NCBI RefSeq assembly: GCF_002210345.1
Contig: NZ_MWQI01000002.1
Location: 248,001-312,000 of the forward strand
Source: Fibrobacter sp. UWB4
GTDB lineage: Bacteria > Fibrobacterota > Fibrobacteria > Fibrobacterales > Fibrobacteraceae
Length of the DNA stretch: 64,000 nt
Reading direction: 5' to 3'
Shown here piece after piece: positions 16,008-24,160 of this stretch (within the stretch, counting starts at the first letter, position 1; each line of letters begins with the position of its first letter). The notes beneath the pieces are model-generated. The model was given only the letters and a program-made list of their open reading frames with translations, was not told the origin of the DNA and did not search any database. The position numbers and the translations under genes were made by a program.

Positions 16008-16727
16008 CTATTTTCCATTCATCTTGCAGCGGCGTTTCTGCTTGGCAGTGAGCTTGCGGCTAGAGCAATCAAGGTCATCGTGCTTTTTAGACTTGAACTT
16101 TGCCTTTTCAGCTCTTTCACGAGTCCTGCGGTCGGCCTCTTCCTGAGCCTTGCGCTCAGCTTCAGCAGCCTTAGCCGCTTGGCGCTTCTGCTGCATATCG
16201 ATAAGCTTTGTCTTATCTATAGGAACAGCGGACGCCTTAGTAATTTCTCGTTCGTACTTACCGCTCCAGATTTTACCGAGAAGCGAACCAGACTGGAGAG
16301 CATCATCCAAGATGCTCTGTGCCCAGCCATCGTTTGCAGGCGGCAAAAGCTTGAACGACAAGTTGCGAATTCTAGTCGGTTCTTCGTCGTAATAAAGCAT
16401 CATATCGAAGAAGCCCACGTTGTATTCTTCGCCATCGGAACCGGCAGCAATCTTGTCCGGAATATAGGCAAGCACAGCGTAAAGCGCTCTATCGAAAAGA
16501 GCTGTTATAAGGACATCGGAATCTCCACCGGGAGCCTGCACTTCGCCTTCCGCAAGGAATGCCCACGGAGCCACATCGACTCGGAGCCTAAACTTGTGGA
16601 AACCCTTCTCAGCCTTTTTCAGCTTGATCAAGGCGCCAGAGAAAGCCTGGAATTCCGGCTTAATGGAGCCTTCCTGCGCGAACACCATGGCACACGCAAG
16701 GAAGATGACCGTTAGAATTTTTTTCAT
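16008..16727 (-). CDS. Exported protein with Lys/Arg-rich coiled-coil tail, unknown function
   Basis: A 239-residue protein with a Sec signal peptide (KKILTVIFLACAMVFA, cleavage before QEG). Residues 20-165 form a compact domain of mixed strands with no family I recognise. Residues 175-239 are charged and helical (QKRQAAKAAEAERKAQEEAD, then basic), consistent with a periplasmic coiled coil. A DLDCSSRKL...RRCKMNGK end holds two Cys. It stands between pgm and yebC on the minus strand, about 30-40 bp from each, so it may share their transcript. Confidence 0.7.
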   Translation of the reverse strand: MKKILTVIFLACAMVFAQEGSIKPEFQAFSGALIKLKKAEKGFHKFRLRVDVAPWAFLAEGEVQAPGGDSDVLITALFDRALYAVLAYIPDKIAAGSDGEEYNVGFFDMMLYYDEEPTRIRNLSFKLLPPANDGWAQSILDDALQSGSLLGKIWSGKYEREITKASAVPIDKTKLIDMQQKRQAAKAAEAERKAQEEADRRTRERAEKAKFKSKKHDDLDCSSRKLTAKQKRRCKMNGK

Positions 16728-16756
16728 TTCCCTAACCCAATTCGCTTAATTTGTCC

Positions 16757-18370
16757 TTAGTTCTTGAAGAACAAAGCCTTTGCAGCTTCGAACATCGGAT
16801 CCTTTTCATCCGGGTTACGGCATTCCGTATAAATACGGACCTTCGGTTCCGTACCGGACGGACGCACGAGCATCCAGGAATCGTCGTCGAAGATGACCTT
16901 CACGCCGTCGAGCGTGAGGAGCTGCTTCACGGTCTTTTCGTTGTTGCCAACCATGACCTTTGCACCCGGCTTAGCGATATCGGCAATGGCGTTGACCTTG
17001 GCCTTGAGCGGTTCGCCAACGAGGGACTTGTCGACTTCGAAACCAGAACGGGTCGGGTAGAAGCGGCCGTATTCTTCATACAAAGCGTCGAGGTATTCGC
17101 CGAGGTTCTTGCCAGTTGTCGCAAGAATTTCGAGAGCGATGAGGAGGCCGAACTGGGCGTCCTTTTCGAGCGTGTTGTTGAGTCCGGAGATACCGTCAGA
17201 TTCTTCGAATGCAACGAGAGCCTTCTGCTTGGCATTGCGGCTGAGCCACGGGCGGAAGTTCTTGAAGCCCACCGGAGTTTCCATGACAGGAACGCCGAGC
17301 TTTTCAGCAATGATGTTCACGAAGTTGGAAGTTGCAACGGACTTAGCCACGCAGCCCTGTTCCTTGCGCCAGGTTGCCATGTAGTGGAAAGCGATTGCAC
17401 CGAACTGGTTCATGTCGATTTCGCGAGTGCCGTCGTAGAAACGGATACGGTCGCCATCCGGGTCAAAGATTGCACCGAGACGGAACCAGGACTTGCTTTC
17501 GTCGAGGACCTTGCGGACCTTTTCGAGGTTCTTGCTGGACGGTTCCGGAGCGATACCGCCGAACAAAGAATCATCTTCGTTGCGGAGCGTGATGAGGCAT
17601 TCCGGATTGTCGAGGAGAGCAGCCGGACGGCGGCGGGTAGAACCGTGAACATGGTCGCACACAAGCGTGAGGCGGCCCTTCTTGATGAATTCCTTGATGC
17701 GGTCGAACTTGATCGTGCCCTGCTTCACGAGGAATTCCTTGTAAATCTTGAGGGAGTCGATAATTTCCCAGTCAACCTTGGAGACCGGTTCGAACTTCCA
17801 GGTAGCCATCATTTCGTTAGAAAGCTTGGTGATGACGTTCGTGATTTCCGGACCTGCAGGACCGCCGTCTGCCGGGTTGAACTTGATGCCGTTGTAGTGG
17901 CTCGGGTTGTGGCTCGGAGTCATGTTGATGGAGCAAGCAGCACCGAGCATTTCGATGGCAGCGGAGAATTCCGGAGTCGGCATTTCGCCACCGTAATAGA
18001 CCTTCACGCCAGCCTTTGCAAACTGGTCTGCGACAGCTTCGCAGAATTCGTGACCGAGCAAGCGGTTGTCATGACCAACGACCACGCCACGCTTCTGGAG
18101 TTCGGCAAAATCCTTGACACCCAGAGCAGCGAAAAGTTCCGGAGTTGCTTCCTTGTACAAACGCACAATAGCAGCACCGACAACCTGCAAGTTGCGGAGT
18201 GTGAATTCAGAACCGATTTCACCGCGCCAGCCGGAGGTACCAAAGCTGACCTTAGCCGGTTCCTGGGAGGTCAAAGCGACCTGCTTCACGGTTTCAACCA
18301 GGTTCATATCGGTAGCCGGGTTGAATTCGGGGGACTGAATCTTTTTCCAAATCTGGGTAATGTTTTCCAT
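16757..18370 (-). CDS. Phosphoglucomutase/phosphomannomutase family
   Basis: A 537-residue alpha-D-phosphohexomutase, which interconverts hexose 1- and 6-phosphates for glycogen, cell-wall and sugar-nucleotide supply. Motifs: FGTSGWRGE near the N-terminus, the phosphoserine loop MTPSHNP, the metal loop DPDGDR, the sugar-binding FEESDG and the phosphate-binding RPSGTEPKVRIY. Preference for glucose or mannose cannot be decided, though the Fibrobacter glycogen/cellodextrin economy makes glucose likely. ATG 18370 has AAAGGA 7 nt upstream; ten residues read further upstream are not expected to be translated. Confidence 0.93.
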   Translation of the reverse strand: MENITQIWKKIQSPEFNPATDMNLVETVKQVALTSQEPAKVSFGTSGWRGEIGSEFTLRNLQVVGAAIVRLYKEATPELFAALGVKDFAELQKRGVVVGHDNRLLGHEFCEAVADQFAKAGVKVYYGGEMPTPEFSAAIEMLGAACSINMTPSHNPSHYNGIKFNPADGGPAGPEITNVITKLSNEMMATWKFEPVSKVDWEIIDSLKIYKEFLVKQGTIKFDRIKEFIKKGRLTLVCDHVHGSTRRRPAALLDNPECLITLRNEDDSLFGGIAPEPSSKNLEKVRKVLDESKSWFRLGAIFDPDGDRIRFYDGTREIDMNQFGAIAFHYMATWRKEQGCVAKSVATSNFVNIIAEKLGVPVMETPVGFKNFRPWLSRNAKQKALVAFEESDGISGLNNTLEKDAQFGLLIALEILATTGKNLGEYLDALYEEYGRFYPTRSGFEVDKSLVGEPLKAKVNAIADIAKPGAKVMVGNNEKTVKQLLTLDGVKVIFDDDSWMLVRPSGTEPKVRIYTECRNPDEKDPMFEAAKALFFKN

Positions 18371-18412
18371 AAGGGTTCCTTTGTAGTTTTTACGTCGCAA
18401 AGATAGAAATTT

Positions 18413-18441
18413 AGTAGGAAGTAGGAAGTAGACAGTAGGAA
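18413..18441. repeat. Heptad array, AGTAGGA type (four units)
   Basis: AGTAGGA, AGTAGGA, AGTAGAC, AGTAGGA in the leader region of the phosphohexomutase gene. No central hairpin, so a half-element. Confidence 0.85.
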
Positions 18442-18472
18442 GAAACGCCTAAAACAAGGGGTTACAATTCTT

Positions 18473-18505
18473 GTAAAAAAAAGACTCACTTTTATGTGAG
18501 CCTTG
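18473..18505 (-). terminator. Terminator of the Rpn-type nuclease gene
   Basis: Minus strand: GGCTCAC-ATAAAA-GTGAGTC followed by TTTTTTTT. Confidence 0.85.
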
Positions 18506-18534
18506 ACTTTTACCTATTTCTTAAATTGCAACGA

Positions 18535-19497
18535 CTACTTCGATTTCAAAGCTTCAAGCCGAGCCTTCGCCTCAGCAATTTTCTCTGGGGGCAAGCCCAT
18601 TGCCTGCATAACGCTTATAGCATCGGCATGGCCTTCAGTTTTGCCTTCCGACTTGCCTTCAGCCTTTCCTTCAGTCTTACCCTTGAGAAAATTCTCAGCA
18701 ATAACGGCATCGTATGCATGCATTTCGTCGAACATGAATTGCTCCATTTTTTTCAAAAGTTCAGGATCAGCATTGCTTACCCGCAAGCGGTCCAAAGCGT
18801 TCTTGAGAAGCGGGTCTTCCGATTCGGGGACTTCAAGCGGGCCCCTTGAAATGAGCCTAAGCCAGAAATCTTCACGGGAGTTCACGCCCTTGCGAAGCTT
18901 CAAGAACTTAACCAAATCAACTATAATATATTTATTTTTCGGAAACAGCGGCAAGGCCATCCCCGCCTTTACATCGTGCTTACTATAAAGCATCCACGTG
19001 TCCTTATAAATCTCCCTCGACTCCAAGATCGGGAATCTGCAAAGCCAAATGGAAACAGTTTCAGGAACCTCGTAATAATGAGCCATCTTTTCCTTTTCGG
19101 ACATCGCAAGGAACTGTTCCGACCGATTATAATCATGCTTGCCACGTATCGTTAGATACGCATTGTAAAGCTGCATACGGTCCAAAAAGAACGGATGTTC
19201 GCGGTTTTGTAACTCGATATTCATGAAGCGGTTGTCACGCGTCGCCACCCACACATCAAGCCGCATGGGCTCATCGCCAGGCATAAACACGTCGATATAT
19301 TTTTCGAATGCGTAGCTGAGGTCGACAATTTCGTGGTCATTGTCAAGTTCAAGAATACTGTTCAGCAGGTCACGAATCGTATCCTTGTCATCCAGCAAGG
19401 CGCGGAACGTCGCCGGATAATACGGAAGCAAGTATTCTACGCCATCTGCGTTTTTGACAATATACGGTTTTGTTGTTGTATTATTTTCATTTGCCAT
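18535..19497 (-). CDS. Rpn/PD-(D/E)XK nuclease-family transposase-like protein
   Basis: A 320-residue member of the recombination-promoting nuclease family. The N-terminal part (20-250) carries the PD-(D/E)XK core: RLDVWVATRD then MNIELQ, giving D, E and Q near positions 83, 97 and 99 (numbered from the upstream in-frame ATG). YFFL-like and QLYNAYL helices follow. Near residue 275 a GKTEG/GKAEG/GKSEG/GKTEG series repeats with a 12-bp DNA period, as often seen in this family. ATG 19497 is preferred because AAGGA lies 7 nt upstream. Rpn proteins nick DNA and promote RecA-independent recombination in E. coli; mobility here is not shown, and no terminal inverted repeats are visible. Confidence 0.88.
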   Translation of the reverse strand: MANENNTTTKPYIVKNADGVEYLLPYYPATFRALLDDKDTIRDLLNSILELDNDHEIVDLSYAFEKYIDVFMPGDEPMRLDVWVATRDNRFMNIELQNREHPFFLDRMQLYNAYLTIRGKHDYNRSEQFLAMSEKEKMAHYYEVPETVSIWLCRFPILESREIYKDTWMLYSKHDVKAGMALPLFPKNKYIIVDLVKFLKLRKGVNSREDFWLRLISRGPLEVPESEDPLLKNALDRLRVSNADPELLKKMEQFMFDEMHAYDAVIAENFLKGKTEGKAEGKSEGKTEGHADAISVMQAMGLPPEKIAEAKARLEALKSK

Positions 19498-19503
19498 TAG
19501 CAT

Positions 19504-20118
19504 GTCCTTATAATGGTAAGGAACATCCCCTACCCGTTATATTAACACGCTTTTGACGCCTACGGCGTCCGCGGCTGCACTCGGTCATAGAAAAATGCAA
19601 GCATTTTTCTGCGACTCTCGTTTTGCACGCTTTTTTGCCCCATTTGGCCCAAAGCTTTTTTTTGAATTCGAGTAAAATGATTTTAACACAGACAACAAAA
19701 CAATTTCGGACAAAGTTAATTTTTCAGCATCAAGCCGGGGCGTTACGGGACCGGCGTATGAGGCCCCGTTCGAGGGGGTGGAGAGCAACGAAGTGCGAAC
19801 CAGGGGGACACACCCCCACCAACCTTAACTAGATTGCCGCGTCGCTACGCTCCTCGCAATGACGTTTTTTCAAGCTACAGCTCTTGATTTACAAGCCTTT
19901 AATTTCGCCACATTTTTCTCTCATATCTAGTCTTTGCTCGTGGCAAGCTCCGCGATATTCTTCACATTTTCACATGCAAAATTCCAATAACTAATAACCC
20001 AAATCTATCGGTAATAAAATTATTTGATGATGCAAATTCATTACTTTTGCAAAACGGTGCAATTCCAATAACAATTTACTGCCTACGGCCTACTGTCTAC
20101 TGCCTACTTTATTATATT
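19504..20118. other. 615-bp non-coding region made largely of repeats
   Basis: I see no gene here. In order it holds: a copy of the variable-stem hairpin repeat (19554-19621, hairpin 19589-19610); an AT-rich stretch; a GC-rich segment with GGGGGTG...CACCCCC arms (19774-19817); ATTGCCGCG...CGCAATGACG (19832-19863), related to the GTCATTGC family; an AT-rich stretch containing AATTCCAATAAC twice (about 19981 and 20061); and the heptad array leading into dapA. Short open frames across it have neither ribosome sites nor family similarity. Confidence 0.7.
19554..19621. repeat. Repeat with variable-stem hairpin, copy 2
   Basis: GACGCCTACGGCGTCC...GGCTGCACTCGGTCAT, then hairpin AGAAAAATG-CAAG-CATTTTTCT (19589-19610), then GCGACTCTCG. 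The outer parts match 15140-15215, and the stem sequence differs while remaining fully paired. Confidence 0.65.
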
Positions 20119-20127
20119 ATGGCTACT
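20079..20127. repeat. Heptad array leading into dapA
   Basis: CTGCCTA, CGGCCTA, CTGTCTA, CTGCCTA, CTTTATT, ATATTAT, GGCTACT, then the ATG at 20128. The register continues exactly to the second candidate start codon of dapA. Confidence 0.75.
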
Positions 20128-21084
20128 ATGCAAATTACAAACGCTTCTCAACTTACTGGTGTTTTCCCCGCGTTGTTCACCCCGCTCAAGAACGACGATC
20201 CTAAGAACCTTCGCAACTCCATCGACTATAAGAAGATGGGGCAGATGATTGACGATGTTATTGCAGCTGGTGCTAGTGGTGTGCTCCCCGCCGTGACGAC
20301 GGGCCAGAGTGCAACGGTCTCTCCGCAGCAGCACTTGGATATCATTAAGTTCACGCTCGACTACGTTGACGGTCGCGTTCCTGTGATTGCAGGCGCAGGC
20401 TCCAACTGCACGCGCGAATCTATCGAGATGATCGAAAACGTTTTGAAGATTGCTCCGGTGGCGGTCCTCTGCGTTACAGGCTACTACAACAATCCGCCGC
20501 AAGAAGGCCTCCTCAAGCACTACCAGACGCTCAGCAGCGAAACGGGTGCCAAGATTGTTATTTACAACGTTCCGGGCCGTACCTCCAGCTATGTCCATCC
20601 GGACACCTTGATTGCTCTTGCCGAAGACAAGAACATCATCGGTCTCAAGCAGGCGGTTGAATTTGGTTTTGGCGAAAAGTTCCACGAAGACACGATGCGC
20701 GTCATCAAGGAAACAAAGGGCAAGGACTTCGCTGTGATGAGCGGTGAAGACGGTCTCTTTGCAGACCTCCTCGAAATGGGCGGCACGGGTATCGTGAGCG
20801 CAACGGGCAACATCCCGGAAGCTTGCAAGACTTTCGTTGACCTCTACAAGGCTTTCCAGGCTGGCGACAAGGACAAGGCTCACAACTTGCAGAAGGCTGC
20901 ACGCGACTACATCGACGCCACGTTCTGCCGCAAGAACCCGATTCCTCTCGGAACGCTCTTCAACAGCCCGTTGTTCCAGCCGCTCGTAAGCGTGAAGGAC
21001 ACGGCTAACGGTGCCGACGCTGTTGCCCGCATCATGAAGCTCATCGACGAGAAGGCAACCAGTTTGAAGAAGTATCATATTTAG
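20119..21084 (+). CDS. dapA: 4-hydroxy-tetrahydrodipicolinate synthase
   Basis: A class I aldolase of about 321 residues that condenses pyruvate with aspartate semialdehyde, the first committed step to diaminopimelate and lysine. Visible are GVFPALFTPL at the start, the VTTGQSATVS phosphate-like turn, the catalytic Tyr in IYNVPGRTS and the Schiff-base Lys in IGLKQAV. It is about 25 residues longer than E. coli DapA, mostly at the ends. Two ATGs, 20119 and 20128, are possible; neither has a clear Shine-Dalgarno, and the heptad register ends exactly at 20128. The open frame upstream of these runs through heptads and is not real. The stop codon lies in the first unit of a TAGACGA element. Confidence 0.93.
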   Translation: MATMQITNASQLTGVFPALFTPLKNDDPKNLRNSIDYKKMGQMIDDVIAAGASGVLPAVTTGQSATVSPQQHLDIIKFTLDYVDGRVPVIAGAGSNCTRESIEMIENVLKIAPVAVLCVTGYYNNPPQEGLLKHYQTLSSETGAKIVIYNVPGRTSSYVHPDTLIALAEDKNIIGLKQAVEFGFGEKFHEDTMRVIKETKGKDFAVMSGEDGLFADLLEMGGTGIVSATGNIPEACKTFVDLYKAFQAGDKDKAHNLQKAARDYIDATFCRKNPIPLGTLFNSPLFQPLVSVKDTANGADAVARIMKLIDEKATSLKKYHI

Positions 21085-21222
21085 ACGAAAGAACGCCGCT
21101 GCGCGGCTACAGACTAAAGACGAGAGATTGTTAAACAAGTTATTTGAATCTTTTCTCTCGTCTGTAGCAAAGCAACGCAGTTGCGAAGCGTTCACTCGTC
21201 TCTCGTCTATTTTTTTAACAGG
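21082..21222. repeat. Two TAGACGA-type heptad elements in opposite orientation
   Basis: Plus strand from the dapA stop: TAGACGA, AAGAACG, CCGCTGC, GCGGCTA, CAGACTA, AAGACGA, GAGATTG; the hairpin GCCGC-TGC-GCGGC is in register. A second copy is inverted at about 21150-21213 (minus strand TAGACGA, GAGACGA, GTGAACG, GC-rich stem, CAGACGA, GAGAAAA). The pair fills the gap to the next gene. Confidence 0.75.
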
Positions 21223-21231
21223 AGAATCACA

Positions 21232-21930
21232 ATGGCTAAGAATGAAAAATCCGTTACCGACTTGGTCTGCGAACACATCAAGAAGCAGAAGCTTCTTCCG
21301 ATCCCGGTGCAGACTCTGAACGAAGAAGCCGAAGCTACACGCTACTTCGGCGGCGACCTCAAGGAATTCTTGGCAGCAGCCAAGACTCTCGGCGCAAAGG
21401 GAATCTTCGTTGAAACACTTTATCTGGAAGACGACGAATTCTACTACGACAGCGGCATCGATGACGAAGAATACCTCGCCATGAACGGCGACTTCAATAA
21501 CGAATGCTGCTGCGGTGAAAACTGCAACTGCAAGAAGGGCGACAAGAAGAAGTCCAAGAAGGCTGAAGAAGACGATAAGGTTGACGGCGTTCTCTTGGAA
21601 CCGGAAGACCTCGAAGGTCTTGACCTCTCTCTCCTCCGTCCGGAAATTGCTAAGTTCCTCGACCGCGTTGGCGAAAGCTGCGGCGTACGCTTGACGGTTC
21701 CGGGTGTGGATCACCTCGAAGTCGAAATTTTCGCTGACTGGTACGACGAATTTGCCGAACTCGTTGACGAAGCTTCTGAAATCATCGAAGAAGATCCGAA
21801 CGGCGCCCTCGAACAGGTGGAAGCCATGTTCAAGGAAGCTGAAAAGGCAGCCAAGGATGAGGACAAGAGTGTGAAGAAAATCGCCGCTCATCCGCCGAAA
21901 AAGACCGCAAGCGCTAAAGCTAAGAAGTAA
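21232..21930 (+). CDS. Acidic protein with a Cys cluster, unknown function
   Basis: A 232-residue cytoplasmic protein that I cannot assign. The N-terminal third looks like a small helical domain. A tight Cys cluster (ECCCGENCNC, C92, C93, C94, C98, C100) is followed directly by KKGDKKKSKK, suggesting metal binding on an exposed loop. Residues 110-210 are strongly acidic and helical, and the tail is Lys/Ala-rich. AGGAG lies 8 nt before ATG 21232, which settles the start; the longer reading starts inside the repeat. A strong terminator follows. It shares direction with dapA but is separated by two repeat elements, so co-function is not implied. Confidence 0.75.
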   Translation: MAKNEKSVTDLVCEHIKKQKLLPIPVQTLNEEAEATRYFGGDLKEFLAAAKTLGAKGIFVETLYLEDDEFYYDSGIDDEEYLAMNGDFNNECCCGENCNCKKGDKKKSKKAEEDDKVDGVLLEPEDLEGLDLSLLRPEIAKFLDRVGESCGVRLTVPGVDHLEVEIFADWYDEFAELVDEASEIIEEDPNGALEQVEAMFKEAEKAAKDEDKSVKKIAAHPPKKTASAKAKK

Positions 21931-21966
21931 TCTTAAGAAGTCTTCAACTTTAGACAAAGTATTGAC

Positions 21967-21997
21967 GCGAGTTCCGTTTCGGGACTCGCTTTTTTTT
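21967..21997 (+). terminator. Strong rho-independent terminator
   Basis: GCGAGTTCCG-TTT-CGGGACTCGC stem with one mismatch, followed by eight T. Confidence 0.92.
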
Positions 21998-22060
21998 GTG
22001 CACGAGATGCGCGGCATTTCCAACGTTCGCAAGCATCACGCGAAATTTGTTCAACATGCA

Positions 22061-22087
22061 AAAACGCTCCCCGACGGGGAGCGTTTT
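22061..22087. terminator. Terminator of xynC
   Basis: AAAACGCTCCCC-GAC-GGGGAGCGTTTT. The 12-bp stem with A/T flanks works in both directions; on the minus strand it ends xynC. Confidence 0.9.
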
Positions 22088-22112
22088 CACAGTCTTTGGG
22101 GAGAGAAACTTT

Positions 22113-23939
22113 TTACTTCACAAGAACGCGCTGCATGAAGCTGCCCTGCTTCACCATGTAAATGCCAGAGTTCTTGTAGTTAGACTTGAGAACCTGAGCC
22201 ATAGATGCGCCGGCTTCGAGCTTTGCGATACCGAGGAAACGACCCTGCATATCGAACACCTGGAAGTTGCCACTCTTGAGTTCCATTCTTGGAACTGCTG
22301 CGTGAATTGCAGTCGTGCTGCTAGAAGATTTCACGGTCTTAGAAGAGCTAGACTTAGCTTCGCTACTAGAACTGGATTCAGGCTGTGGAAGCGGATGTTT
22401 CTTGTCGGTCATCTTGAAGTAGGTGACATCGAACGAACCAGAACCACCACCGGCTTCGACAAGCACCTTGGCTTCGTACATCTTACCCATTTTCATGCCG
22501 AGAGATTCCCATTTCTTGAAGTGAGCCGTGATGTCGATATGGCCACAGGAACGAGCACTCTTACGCACGCTGAAGAACTGCGGGAAAGTCTGATCCCCCT
22601 TAATGGAGGGCTTGTTTACACGAGTGTTCTGCCAAATTTCGTAAGTATCACCGTCAACCGTGAATTCACCCTTTCTCTGGCCAAGGAGATTTGCACCCGG
22701 CTTGCTGAACCAGTCATCAACGATGTAGTATTCCACGAGCGGATCAACCGTCCAACCATAGATACCAATGTAGTTGTAGCCACCGGCAGAACCCTGTTTT
22801 TTCCAGTTGAAATAGGCATCGATGGGGCCAACTTGTTCATAAGTCTGCTTTTCATCATACTTGAAGCCGACACGGGCAAGGAAGTCACCCGTATTACTCC
22901 AGCTGGCCTTATAAGTTCCGTTATCATAGTAGGTCATGGAGTTATTGCCACCCTGGTACCAGATTTCATAGTGGTACGGAGAGCTGCCGACATTACCCGT
23001 CACGCTAGAGTTGTTCTGCCCCTGAGTCGTCTTGCTGGAACCCTGGTGACCCATTTCGTCCTTGCAGGCGTCAATCGTACCGGAAACAGTGCTGCTGCCC
23101 TTAGAAGAGCTAGATTTCACTGTTCCTGCAGAAGAGCTGGAAGTCGGGGTTACTGGGCCATTGGAGACATAGACCTTGGCGTAATTAAAATCAATCTTTC
23201 CAGAAGCGCCCTGCTGTTCAGGATACTGACCAGCTTCGCCCAAAATCTTTGCTTCATACAAAGAGGAACCAAGAGTAATGCCCTTCTGCTTCCAAGCCTT
23301 GAAATGTTCAGTGATGCTGATGGTACCGCACTTACGGGCAGTGCTTCTCAAGCTGTAAATCTGCTTGAAGGGTTTATTGCCTTCAATACTTGCTCTGTTG
23401 GCGTCAGCCGTGAAGATTTCGTATTCGGCGCCGTCAACAGTGATTTTGCCCTGAGACGTACCAAGCCAATTCGGTCTAGAGGCCGGACCCCAGTTATCGA
23501 CGATGTACCATTCGATCAACGGGTTCTGCATCCAACCGTAAATACCCGCATAAGCATAAGAAATTGATTTATCATTGGTAAAGGTCTTCATGCTATAATC
23601 GGCAACAAGGTTACCGACCGCGAGAGGATCCTTGCCACTGTTCATCCCGTAATAGAGACCTTCTCTGCACAGGAAGTCATCTGTATTGGAGAAAGAACAT
23701 GAAAAAGAGCCGTCGGTATAGAAATCGGTTGTAGCGCTGCCGCTCTTGTTCCACTGTTCATAGTGGAAATCACCAATTTGTCCAGTTTCACCCTTGTCGG
23801 CACCCGCGCCAACGCTAAACGAGACCGTTTTCTTTGTGCCAGAATGACTTGCGTTGCAGAAATCCTGGGCAAAAGCACCAGAGGCAAGTCCTAAAGACAG
23901 GACCAATCCAATCTTGGCTGCACTAGAAATGTTTTTCAT
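22113..23939 (-). CDS. xynC: Endo-1,4-beta-xylanase with two GH11 domains
   Basis: A 608-residue secreted xylanase that cleaves beta-1,4 bonds in xylan by a retaining mechanism. The signal peptide (LVLSLGLASGAFA) ends near residue 24. GH11 domain A spans about 30-258 with nucleophile E143 (PLIEWYIVDNW) and acid/base E235 (ILGEAG). Domain B spans about 320-508 with E403 (PLVEYYIVDDW) and E495 (VLVEAG). Two Ser-rich linkers (265-287, 521-541) separate the domains and lead to a basic tail (555-608, VFDMQGRF...QRVLVK) like those on other Fibrobacter exported proteins. ATG 23939 has AGGAG 10 nt upstream. The length and two-domain plan match the described F. succinogenes XynC, which supports the symbol. 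An inverted repeat (GTTGTTT...AAACAAC, 24024-24041) plus a T run lies in the leader. Confidence 0.95.
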   Translation of the reverse strand: MKNISSAAKIGLVLSLGLASGAFAQDFCNASHSGTKKTVSFSVGAGADKGETGQIGDFHYEQWNKSGSATTDFYTDGSFSCSFSNTDDFLCREGLYYGMNSGKDPLAVGNLVADYSMKTFTNDKSISYAYAGIYGWMQNPLIEWYIVDNWGPASRPNWLGTSQGKITVDGAEYEIFTADANRASIEGNKPFKQIYSLRSTARKCGTISITEHFKAWKQKGITLGSSLYEAKILGEAGQYPEQQGASGKIDFNYAKVYVSNGPVTPTSSSSAGTVKSSSSKGSSTVSGTIDACKDEMGHQGSSKTTQGQNNSSVTGNVGSSPYHYEIWYQGGNNSMTYYDNGTYKASWSNTGDFLARVGFKYDEKQTYEQVGPIDAYFNWKKQGSAGGYNYIGIYGWTVDPLVEYYIVDDWFSKPGANLLGQRKGEFTVDGDTYEIWQNTRVNKPSIKGDQTFPQFFSVRKSARSCGHIDITAHFKKWESLGMKMGKMYEAKVLVEAGGGSGSFDVTYFKMTDKKHPLPQPESSSSSEAKSSSSKTVKSSSSTTAIHAAVPRMELKSGNFQVFDMQGRFLGIAKLEAGASMAQVLKSNYKNSGIYMVKQGSFMQRVLVK

Positions 23940-24079
23940 AGTAATGATACTCCTCACATTTTAGTTATGCTTAACATAATATATTAGAGAGTATTCTAAA
24001 AAGGACTCCTGAAAAAAAAGTTTGTTGTTTAGAAAAACAACGACATTTTGTTTACAGAAAAAAGTTAAAAAATGGCACA

Positions 24080-24117
24080 AAAAAAGCCTCTTCCCCAACA
24101 TTTCAGGAAGAGACTTT
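24080..24117 (-). terminator. Terminator of gyrA
   Basis: Minus strand: GTCTCTTCC...GGAAGAGGC followed by TTTTTTT. Confidence 0.88.
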
Positions 24118-24160
24118 TAAAATTTCGGGAACTAACGTTCCGTCTCAACAAGTTTAGCGA

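Noticed and set aside
18535-19497. Rpn-type gene as a complete insertion sequence
   Set aside because: Family name aside, I see no terminal inverted repeats or target duplication around it, and it has its own ribosome site and terminator.
20047-20118. N-terminal extension of dapA
   Set aside because: The open frame runs through heptad repeats, and the family start matches the ATGs at 20119/20128.
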